Of a stretch of DNA of 64,000 nt, positions 9,024-17,400 are shown piece after piece (the stretch's first letter is position 1; each line of letters begins with the position of its first letter). The position numbers and the translations under genes are program-made. The stretch is from NCBI RefSeq assembly GCF_014764405.1, contig NZ_CP061725.1:5890001-5954000 (forward strand), in the 5' to 3' direction. The stretch comes from Micromonospora craniellae. GTDB lineage: Bacteria; Actinomycetota; Actinomycetes; Mycobacteriales; Micromonosporaceae. Under the pieces are notes generated by a model, which saw nothing but the letters and a program-made list of their open reading frames with translations, was not told the DNA's origin and made no database searches.

Positions 9024-9811
9024 TCGGGAGCTTCCGCCGGACGAAACTTGGCGATGATGCGTGTGTCTCCGTGGGTGGTGACGATCTGGTTTCGGTCACC
9101 AGCAAAGATGTTGAAGGAGACTCGTATCGGACGGTGCTCGGTGTATCCGGTACGGATGTGAAGCAGGATCGCCGTGCCGGGCTGCAGACCGAGCAGGTTC
9201 GTCTCCTCCGGTGTCGGCATCCGCGAGATGTACTCGTCGTAGTAGGCCACCTGCTCATGGCCCCGGTCGGCCAGCAGCTTGGTGGTCCCTTGCGGGATGT
9301 CCTTCGGTGAGAGCAGTTCTCGGATCTCCTCGGCCAGGTCAATCGGGTAGTAGGTGTCTTGCAACGAAGACGGTTGGCCGTTGACGTATCTGACGCACCT
9401 TCGCAGCACTGCGCCCGAGTCGGGCTCGACGTGAAGGCGTTCGGCAAGATCGGATGAGAGCGACTTGATCGTCAAGGAGAAGTCCTGCGACGCCTCGTAG
9501 CCTTGTGCAACCACTTCTGACCGCCACGCGTCTGTCTCAGCCGTCGGTCGGGCGGGCATCTCGGCGCGGTGCGCGTGGAACGTCAGGGTGACTCTCCGAC
9601 GGACGATCATGCCGCCACCTCGCCCTGGCACTCTCTGCACCAAGCCCTCGTTCACCAGCAGGGCGGTCGCATCGCGAACCGTGTTGCGTGAAGCGCGGTA
9701 GCGCTCTTGTAGCTGCGGCTCGGTCGGAAGCCGGTCGCCCTCTCGCAGGGCTCCCGACGTGATCTGGTCTCGCAGTTCGCTCGCGATCTGGCGGTACCTC
9801 GGCTGGGCCAC
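9020..9811 (-). CDS. GntR-family transcriptional regulator, HutC/UTRA type
   Basis: A 263-residue regulator. Residues 1-70 are a winged HTH (YRQIASELRDQITSGALREGDRLPTE, RNTVRDATALLVNEGLV). Residues about 95-255 form a UTRA effector domain (VNGQPSSLQDTYYPIDLA; GTAILLHIRTGYTEHRPIRVS). The GTG start has GAGGGGT upstream. It is the first gene of an operon with the GNAT acetyltransferase. An inverted repeat, TACCAACC-N8-GGTTGGTA, lies 23 nt upstream of its start, and a third half-site lies between it and the divergent small genes, so it probably autoregulates and also controls the divergent operon. Effector unknown. Confidence 0.9.
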   Translation of the reverse strand: MAQPRYRQIASELRDQITSGALREGDRLPTEPQLQERYRASRNTVRDATALLVNEGLVQRVPGRGGGMIVRRRVTLTFHAHRAEMPARPTAETDAWRSEVVAQGYEASQDFSLTIKSLSSDLAERLHVEPDSGAVLRRCVRYVNGQPSSLQDTYYPIDLAEEIRELLSPKDIPQGTTKLLADRGHEQVAYYDEYISRMPTPEETNLLGLQPGTAILLHIRTGYTEHRPIRVSFNIFAGDRNQIVTTHGDTRIIAKFRPAEAPE

Positions 9812-9833
9812 GTCACTACCCCTCTTGATGTCG

Positions 9834-9891
9834 TACCAACCAATCTATCGGTTGGTATTGACTCCATCCCAGTCCGCTGCAATGGTTGGTA
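9834..9891. promoter_or_regulatory. probable GntR operators in a divergent promoter region
   Basis: TACCAACC (9834-9841) and GGTTGGTA (9850-9857) are a perfect 8-bp inverted repeat with an 8-bp spacer. A third copy of GGTTGGTA lies at 9884-9891. Position between the GntR gene and the divergent trio suggests shared control. Confidence 0.6.
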
Positions 9892-9930
9892 TGAATCCAA
9901 TGTTACGGAGCGAGATGAGGCGAGCACTTT

Positions 9931-10107
9931 ATGGAGTGTGGTGTGGGTGACCAAGCCAGCGAGCTGGCCCGGGACATCGAACAAGTCAACCGTGCTCTTG
10001 AGTCGAGCCGCGTCTACCTGACCGCTCTCGCTCGGGCCGACGACGTATCTGCGAGAGAAGTCTCGCCCATGAACTTCCTCCTCAACCTCACCGGAAAGCG
10101 AGAGTGA
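9931..10107 (+). CDS. small hypothetical protein (58 aa)
   Basis: Not a recognised family. Starting at ATG 9931 (GTG 9943 also possible) it encodes 58 residues, largely one amphipathic helix (DQASELARDIEQVNRALESSRVYLTALARADDVS), ending FLLNLTGKRE. It is divergent from the GntR gene and carries a GntR-type half-site 40 nt upstream. Its stop overlaps the GTG of the next small gene (GTGA). Codon usage and coupling support a real gene. Confidence 0.6.
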   Translation: MECGVGDQASELARDIEQVNRALESSRVYLTALARADDVSAREVSPMNFLLNLTGKRE

Positions 10108-10262
10108 TCGTGGTTGTCGATCTCGTACCCGTTGCGTTGTTCGGTGGTCTGGTGCCGGGCTTTCTGGTCGGGCTGTTCGCGTTCCGGGTCAAGTCCCGGT
10201 GGTGTCCCCGCTGCGGAGGATCCACCACGTCGAGCCCGCCACCAGCGGGACGGCAGTCGTGA
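10104..10262 (+). CDS. small membrane protein with zinc-knuckle-like CPRCG (52 aa)
   Basis: A 52-residue product starting at GTG 10104, which overlaps the previous stop. One hydrophobic segment (VVDLVPVALFGGLVPGFLVG, about residues 4-23) is followed by a basic stretch and CPRCGG, a single metal-binding-like knuckle, then a Ser/Pro tail. Its stop overlaps the GTG of the XRE gene. This implies coupled translation of the trio. Function unknown; the single knuckle might pair with a partner protein. Confidence 0.55.
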   Translation: MIVVVDLVPVALFGGLVPGFLVGLFAFRVKSRWCPRCGGSTTSSPPPAGRQS

Positions 10263-11456
10263 CCGGCCGCGAGCGACGCGACCACAACTCCGTGCCGATC
10301 GGACGCCGGGTGGCGGAGTTGCGCGTCCGCCGGGGCATGAGTCAGCAGGTCTTCGCCGACCGGATCGGCAAGTCGAAGAGCTGGGTCGACAAGGTCGAAC
10401 GCGGCGTACGCAGTCTGGACCGCTACTCGGTCATCCAGGACATCGCCACCGTCCTGCGCCTCGATCCGGCGACCCTACTCGGCCCCCGACAACCCCCGCC
10501 GACAACAGCGCCCCGCCCTGACGGGATCGACGCGATCCGCGCCGCACTCGCCCGCTACCACCGTCAATCCGGCCGGACGGTGCCGCCGGAGCAGGTACGG
10601 CAGCAGATCGCGCACGCGTGGATGACCTATCAGCACGCCCATTACGCTCAACTGCTGCGCGCGCTGCCGACTCTGCTCGACACGGTTCACCGCACTCCGG
10701 CGCTGCTGGTGCCCGCCTACCGGATCACCGCCTCGATGCTGACCAAGCTCGACGCCGCCGACCTCGCCTGGCTCGCCGCCGACCGGGCCGTCACCGCCGC
10801 CGCGAGCAACCCCGACGCCACCGGCGCCGCGACCATCGCCGTCAGCCAGGCCCTGCGCGCACTCGGCCGCGACCATCTCGCGCTCACCGCCGCCGTCACC
10901 GCCGCCGACCTGCCGGCACACCACGCCGTACGGGGAACCCTGCTCCTTGAGGCCGGAATCGCCGCCGCCGGTGGCGACGACCGTCGCAACGCCGACGACC
11001 TCGTCGACCACGCCGCCGAACTCGCCGACCGACATGCTGACGACACCGACCCACACCACACCAGCTTCGGCCCGACGACCGTGCACCTGGCCCGCTTCCT
11101 CACGGCCCTGCACCTCGGTGACATGGCCGAAGCGGTCTGCCGCCACGAGAGTGCTGTCCGCCGCGACGGCTGGCGGCAACTACCCTCCGAACACCGGGCG
11201 GCCCACCTCATCGACGCCGCGCGTGCCTACCTCCACGTCGGCAACTACACCGCAGCCGAACGGGGCCCTCGTCGACGCCGACACCATCGCACCCGCCGAA
11301 ACCCGCTACCGCCCCACCGCCCGTACCGTCATCGCCGAGGTCGCCCGCAGCAGCCCCGCCTCCGCCGGCATGGCCCGACTCGCCACCCTCGCCGGTCTGA
11401 CCCGGCAGGGCTCGATGGAGCCGGTCGACCGGGATGATCCGCGCCGAGAATCCTGA
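10259..11456 (+). CDS. XRE-family regulator with TPR-like C-terminus, frameshift near the 3' end
   Basis: The GTG at 10259 overlaps the preceding stop. Residues about 14-72 form a Cro/CI HTH (RVAELRVRRGMSQQVFADRI, then SKSWVDKVERG). The rest is an all-helical ligand/TPR-like region (ALRALGRDHLALTAAVTAADL; LVDHAAELADRHA). The frame breaks at about 11262: after YLHVGNYTAAER the reading becomes Arg/His-rich nonsense to 11437. The true family ending (ALVDADTIAPAETRYRPTARTVIAEVAR...) continues one frame over to 11456. One surplus G in CGGGGCCC explains it. Likely a cytosolic regulator of the coupled operon; functional status depends on whether the extra base is real. Confidence 0.75.
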
Positions 11457-11493
11457 TTCGGCTTCTCCTGCCGGCGGTACCGGGGCGTGACGG

Positions 11494-14328
11494 TCAGTCG
11501 GCGGCGTACGGGCCGGCCGCAGCGGGGGACCACGGCCAGGGCACGTCGCGGAAGGCGGCCTCGACCAGCAGCGCCTCGACGCCGCGCAGGAACGGCTCGA
11601 CCCGTTCGGCCGGGAAGTACCGGGTGTCGGCGGTGACGACCAGCTCGACCGCGCCGGGCGCGTCGAGCACCTGGACCCGGCAGCGCCACGGGAACCGCGC
11701 CAACTCCGGCAGCCAGCGGAACTCGCTGTCGCCGACCATCGCCCGCAGCGTGGTCTCGTCCGGGCCCGTGTCCGTCGGGTCGACGTCGCGGGTCAGGCGG
11801 GCGTCGTTGAGGTAGCAGTACGGGGCCAGGAAGGTCCGGTGGTCGTGGCCGAGGTCGGTGAAGGTGCGCTCCCACACCGCCGGGTCGTAGTAGGCGTGCC
11901 GGTAGGCGTCCAGCGCTCCCCGCCGGGCCCGGGACAGCAGCTCGGCGAAGCCGGGCCGGTCGGCCAGGTCGAGCCGAGCGAGTCCGATCTGGTTGAGGGT
12001 GCCGACCGCGTCCTGGTGCCCGGGCTGGAAGCGGTTGTTGGCCATCACCACGATGCCGCAGGAGTCCTGCCCGCCGGCTCCGGTCAACCCGGCGGCGGTC
12101 GCCGCCAGCACGACGTTGGAGGTGCTGACGGCATGCCGGGTCGAGACCAGGCGCGCCGCGTGGTGGACCGCGCGGGAGACCAGCGACCCGCGCCGGTAGC
12201 GGGGCGCCGACCCGGATCCGACCGGGTCGGACAGGCTCGCCGCGATGCCGGGAAGCTGCCGCACCCAGTACGCCACCGCCCGCTCCGACCGTCGTCGTTC
12301 GGCGTCGCGCTCCCGCCCGGCGAGATCCACCGACTGGAGACCGACCGGCCTGTCCAGCGCGCCGTGCAGCAGGAGCCTCCGCAGGTCACGCAGGACGACG
12401 TCGGTGGCGTGGAAGTCGACGGTGGCGTGGCTGAACACCACCACGACCTGGCGTACCCGGCCGTCGACCGTGACCAGGGCGACCCGCAGCGGCCACTCGG
12501 TGACGTGGTCGAAGCGTGACTCGCGCAGCCGGGTGGCCAGCTCCGCCGCGGCGGCGCGGCCGTCGGGGTCGTCCGGCGGCCGGGGTACGGCGTGCACGCC
12601 GACGGGTAGCCGCCCGGACGCCGCCGTCTCCTGGTGCACCTCGTCGTCCCGGCGGCGGAACCGGGTGCGCAGCGACCCGTGCCGGGCGACCAGCGTGCCG
12701 AGAGCCCGCACCGCCTCGGGCACGGTCACTTCGGCCCGCGTCGGCACGGCGAGGGTGCGGGGGAGACTCAGCACCCGGTACGCCTCGGGCGACTCGAACT
12801 CCTCGACGGTCCGCCACATGGCGCGCTGCCCCCAGGTCAGCGGGGCGCTGGCGGCCCGCCCGCCCGCGAAGTCCGCGTACACCGTCGCCTCGACGTCCTC
12901 GGTGCGGGGCGGGACCGGCCCGGCGGGCGTGGTGGCCTTCGGCGACCAGGGCCACCGCACGTCGCCGAAGGCCGCCTCGACCAGCAACTCCTCCATCCCG
13001 CGCAGGAACGGCTCGACGGAGTCCATCGGCAGGTGTCGGGTGTCGACGGTGAGCGTGACGCCCACCGCGTCCGGTTCGTCGACGACGTGGGCCAGCAGGT
13101 GCCAGGAGGCCGCGTTCAGCCCGGCGGTCCAGGAGAAGGTGCTGTCCGTCATGGCGGCCCGCAACTCGTCCCGGGTCACCTCGGGTGCCTTGTCGACGCC
13201 GCCGAGCGGCAGCCGGACGTCGTTGAAGTAGTGGTGCGGATGGAACGCCGTCCCGTAGTCGAGGCCCCGCTCCTCGAAGGCGTGCCGCAGCGCGGACGGA
13301 TCGTAGTACGCGTGCCGCAGGCCGTTCAGCGACGCTGTCCAGACCCGGTGCAGCAGCTCGGCGAAGTCGGGGCGCCCGGCCAGGTCCACCACGCAGAAGC
13401 CGATCTGGCCGAGGTTGGCCACCGCCTGCGCGTACTCGGTGCGGAACCGGTTGTGGGCCATCGGGAAGAGACCGGACAGCTCGCGCCCGGAGGCGCCGAC
13501 GGCCATCGCGTGGTATGCGGCGAGCAGCGCGGCGGAGACGCTGACCCGATGCCGGGCGGCGACCAGCCGGGCGGCCTTGTCGACGGCGGAGGAGACCAGC
13601 ACGCCCCGGCGCAGGTGCGGCTCCAGGCCCGGCCCGGACGGGACCAGTGGCTGCCGGGGGAGCCGGTCGAACTCCCGCAGCCAGTACGCCACCGACCGCT
13701 GTGAGCGATGCCGGTCGGACCCGTGCTGGAGCCGGGCCACGTCCACCGACTGCGGGCCGGGCGGCGTGGGCAGGCCGCCGCGCAGCAGGAGCAGCCGCAG
13801 GTCGCGCAGCACGATCTCGGCCGCGTTGGCGTCCACCGTGGTGTGGCTGAACACCAGCACGATCTGTCGTACCCGATCGTCCACCGTCACCAGGGCGACC
13901 CGCAGCGGCCACTCGGCCGAATGGTCGAACGCGACGTCGCCGAGCCGGTCGGCGGCGTGTCGTGCGGCCTGCGCGCCGTCACCGGTGCCCGCGCAGACCA
14001 GCAGCGGGAACAGCCCGGCCGGGGCGGTCTCCTGGTGGTGCCCGCCGTCGACCACCGGGAGCCGGGTGCGCAGCGCGGAATGCCGGCTGACCAGCGCACC
14101 CACCGCCTGGGTCGCGGTCGCCACGGTCAATCCGGCGCGCGGGGACACCGGCACGGTCCGCCGCAGGTTGAGGAAGCGGTGATTGGAGCCGAACCGGGCG
14201 ATCGAGCGCAGGAGCACCTGCTGGGCCCAGGTCGGCGGCGCCGCCCCGGCGCCGCCGCCGGAGAACTCGGCATAGCGCAGCGGTTCTGACGCCCAATCGG
14301 CAGGAATCACCGTGTCCGCGAATGGCAT
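11494..14328 (-). CDS. tandem condensation-domain-like protein beside the NRPS genes
   Basis: A 944-residue protein made of two homologous condensation-like halves (about 15-470 and 480-944). Each has a C1-like start (PPTWAQQVLLRSIARF; PLTWGQRAMWRTVEEF), RHSALRTR/RHGSLRTR, and a modified HHxxxDG motif: SHTTVDA at His162/Asp166 and SHATVDF at His634/Asp638. The second, catalytic His and the Asp are kept; the first His and the Gly are lost. Later repeats include MAHNRFR/MANNRFQ and RHAYYDP. There are no A, T or TE domains. I start at ATG 14328; a TTG at 14427 would add 33 residues of non-family sequence. It is divergent from the NRPS and may acylate, esterify or release an intermediate. Function not established. 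Confidence 0.75.
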   Translation of the reverse strand: MPFADTVIPADWASEPLRYAEFSGGGAGAAPPTWAQQVLLRSIARFGSNHRFLNLRRTVPVSPRAGLTVATATQAVGALVSRHSALRTRLPVVDGGHHQETAPAGLFPLLVCAGTGDGAQAARHAADRLGDVAFDHSAEWPLRVALVTVDDRVRQIVLVFSHTTVDANAAEIVLRDLRLLLLRGGLPTPPGPQSVDVARLQHGSDRHRSQRSVAYWLREFDRLPRQPLVPSGPGLEPHLRRGVLVSSAVDKAARLVAARHRVSVSAALLAAYHAMAVGASGRELSGLFPMAHNRFRTEYAQAVANLGQIGFCVVDLAGRPDFAELLHRVWTASLNGLRHAYYDPSALRHAFEERGLDYGTAFHPHHYFNDVRLPLGGVDKAPEVTRDELRAAMTDSTFSWTAGLNAASWHLLAHVVDEPDAVGVTLTVDTRHLPMDSVEPFLRGMEELLVEAAFGDVRWPWSPKATTPAGPVPPRTEDVEATVYADFAGGRAASAPLTWGQRAMWRTVEEFESPEAYRVLSLPRTLAVPTRAEVTVPEAVRALGTLVARHGSLRTRFRRRDDEVHQETAASGRLPVGVHAVPRPPDDPDGRAAAAELATRLRESRFDHVTEWPLRVALVTVDGRVRQVVVVFSHATVDFHATDVVLRDLRRLLLHGALDRPVGLQSVDLAGRERDAERRRSERAVAYWVRQLPGIAASLSDPVGSGSAPRYRRGSLVSRAVHHAARLVSTRHAVSTSNVVLAATAAGLTGAGGQDSCGIVVMANNRFQPGHQDAVGTLNQIGLARLDLADRPGFAELLSRARRGALDAYRHAYYDPAVWERTFTDLGHDHRTFLAPYCYLNDARLTRDVDPTDTGPDETTLRAMVGDSEFRWLPELARFPWRCRVQVLDAPGAVELVVTADTRYFPAERVEPFLRGVEALLVEAAFRDVPWPWSPAAAGPYAAD

Positions 14329-14356
14329 TCCCGACGGTACGACGGTCCGTTCCGCT

Positions 14357-14407
14357 GGTGGATCGATCGATCGAGTCTTACACAGTGGACCGATCAGCTG
14401 ATCCACC
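14357..14407. promoter_or_regulatory. nested palindromes in the divergent NRPS promoter region
   Basis: GGTGGATC (14357-14364) and GATCCACC (14400-14407) form an inverted repeat. It encloses a CGATCGATCGA run and overlaps the perfect 12-bp palindrome GATCAGCTGATC (14392-14403). Placed between the two diverging transcripts, it is a candidate operator for a cluster regulator that is not in the window. Confidence 0.45.
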
Positions 14408-14465
14408 CTGTTGGATGCGGGATGCAAACTACTGACTCCCGTCCGTCATCGGAGTGAGGCATAGC

Positions 14466-17400
14466 GTGACGAACGTCGACGTGCCAGCCCGAGACACCCC
14501 CGCCATCCCGACGGCGACCCCGCCCGCCGGGGCGCCCCGACTCTCCTTCGGCCAGGAACGGATCTGGTTCACCGAACAGCTCACACCCGGCACCGCGGCG
14601 TACCTCGTCCACGCGACCGTGCGGCTGCGCGGACCGTTCGACGTCGAGCTGCTGCGGGGCGCCGTCGACGCGACCGCCGCCCGGCACGACAGCCTCCGCA
14701 TGCGGTTCACCGAGAACGCCGACGGCGAACCCGTCGTGCACGTCGCACCCGACGTACGGGTACCCGTCACCGTCACCGCCGCGCCCGGCGAGGACGACGC
14801 CCGCGAGCTGGTGGCCACCTCGGTACGCACCCCGTTCGACCTCGGCGTCGCGCCACTGCTGCGGGTGCTCGTCGTCCGGCTCGGCGACGAGGAGCACCTG
14901 GTGCATCTCGTCATGCACCACATCGTCAGCGACGGTTGGTCCCTGACTCTGCTGCTCGACGAGATCGCCGCGACCTACGGCGCACTGCGCGACGGCACGC
15001 CCCCGCCCCCGGCACCGGCCACCAGCTACCTGGAGTACGCCGCCTGGCAGCGGGACCGTCTCGACGCGCCGGCCACCGGGGACGGCTTCGCCTACTGGAC
15101 CAGCACACTGGCCGGCGTACCCGCGCTGGAGCTGCCCACCGACCGGCCCCGCCCGGCCGTGCAGTCGTACGCCGGTGCAACCCACCGCTTCGCCCTCGAC
15201 GCCGACCTCACCGACGGACTACGCCGACTCAGCCGCGCCCACCGGGCCACCCTCTACATGACCCTGCTGACCGGCCTGCAAGCGGTGTTGTTCCGCTACA
15301 GCGGCCAACGGGACTTCGCCATCGGCTCGCCGGTCGCCGGCCGGGTGGTGCCGGAGTCGGAGAACCTCGTCGGTCTCTTCGTCAACACCCTCGCCCTGCG
15401 CGCCGACCTCTCCCCGGTCGACGCGACCCCCGACACCGCGACCGCCGAACCCAGCTTCGCGACCCTGCTGCGGCGTACCCGCACCACCGTCGTCCGCGCC
15501 CTGGCCCACCAGGAGATACCGTTCGAACGCCTGGTCAAGGAGCTCAACGTCGCCCGGGACGTGAGCCGCTCCCCGGTGTTCCAGGTGCTGTTCACCCTGC
15601 AGAACTACGCGCACGGCGGCACCCGGTGGCCCGAGGATCTGCGCGCCGAGGGCGTCGGGACCGACGCGGCCAACGCCCGCTTCGACCTGTCGCTGTACGT
15701 CGGCGAGACCGTCGACGGGCTGCGCGGCATGGTCGTCTACAACACCGACCTCTTCGACGCCGCCACCGTACGCGGGCTGACCGCCGGCCTGGAGACGCTG
15801 CTGCGCGCCGCGGTCGCCCGCCCGGACCTGCCCGTCGTCGACCTGGACCTGCTCGACGCGGACGAACGGGACCGGATGCTGGCCCTGGGCCGACCCGAGC
15901 AGGACGGCGTGGTCCGGGTCACCGGCCCGGCGACGACCCTGGCCGAGCTGATCGCCCCGCATGTCGCCGCCAGCCCCGACGCCCCTGCGGTGGTCTTCGG
16001 CCCCGACACGCTCACGTATCGGGAGCTGGACCGGCGGGCCAACCAGCTCGCCCACTGGCTGCGGGGCCGTGGCGTCGGCCCGGACCGGCTGGTCGGGGTG
16101 CTGCTGGACCAGTCGGTCGACCTGGCCGCGACGCTGCTCGGGGTGCTGCGGGCCGGTGGGGCGTACCTGCCGTTGGACCCGGAGCAGCCCCCCGCCCGGC
16201 TGGGCCTGATGCTCGCCGACGCCTGCCCGACCGTGGTGCTGACCAGCTCCGACCTGCGTGACCGGCTGCCCGCCGAGGCGGCCACGGCGCACCTGGACGA
16301 GATCGCCGCCGAGGTCGCGGCCCAGCCCGACACCGCGCCGGACACCGCCACCACCGGCGGGCATCTCGCGTACGTCATCTACACCTCCGGCTCCACCGGC
16401 ACCCCGAAGGGCGTCGCCGTGGCGCACCGGCAGGTGCTGCACTACCTCGACGGGGTGGCCGACCGGTTCGCGGTCGTCCCGGCCGCCCGGTACGGGCTGA
16501 TGCAGTCGATGTCGTTCGACTTCAGCGTCACCCTCTTCTATCTGGCGCTGGCCACCGGCGGCGCGGTGCACCTGCTGCCCCGCCGGTGCACCGGCGCCGA
16601 ACTCGCCGAGCGGCTGCGGACCGCGCGCATCGACTACCTGAAGATCATCCCGTCGCACCTGTGGGCGCTGACCGCCGACGCCGAACCGGGGGAGCTGCTG
16701 CCCGCCCGCGCGCTCGTCCTCGGCGGCGAGCAGTCCGAACTGGACCGTGTCGGCCCGCTCGCCGCCGTCGGTCCGGCCCGGGTGTTCAACCACTACGGCC
16801 CGACCGAGGCCACCGTCGGCGTCACCACGTACGAGGTCACCGCCGACGGGCCGGCCACCGGGCCGGTGCCGATCGGCCGACCACTGCCGTACGCCCGGGT
16901 GTACGTGCTCGACGAGCGGATGCGCCCGGTGCCGGTCGGCGTGCCCGGAGAGCTGTACCTCGGCGGTGACCGGCTGGCGCGCGGCTACCTGAACCGGCCC
17001 GACCTGACCGACGAGCGTTTCGTCCCCGACCCGTACGGTCCGCCCGGCGCGCGCCTGTACCGCACCGGTGACCTGGGCCGCTGGCGCGCCGACGGGCAGC
17101 TCGTCTTCCTCGGCCGCCGCGACCACCAGGTCAAGATCCGGGGCTACCGGGTCGAGCTCGGCGAGATCGAGGCCGCGCTGCGGGACTGCCCCGGGGTACG
17201 GCAGGCGGCGGTGCTGTTGCGCGACGACCGGCTGGTGGCGTACCTGGAAGCGGCACCCGACGTGGCCGCGCCCGAGCCGGCCGCGCTGCGTCGGCGGCTC
17301 GCCGACCGGTTGCCCGAGCACATGGCGCCGAGCCGGTGGGTGTGCCTGGACCGGCTGCCGTTGCAGGAGCACGGCAAGGTGGACCGGCGGGCCCTGCCCG

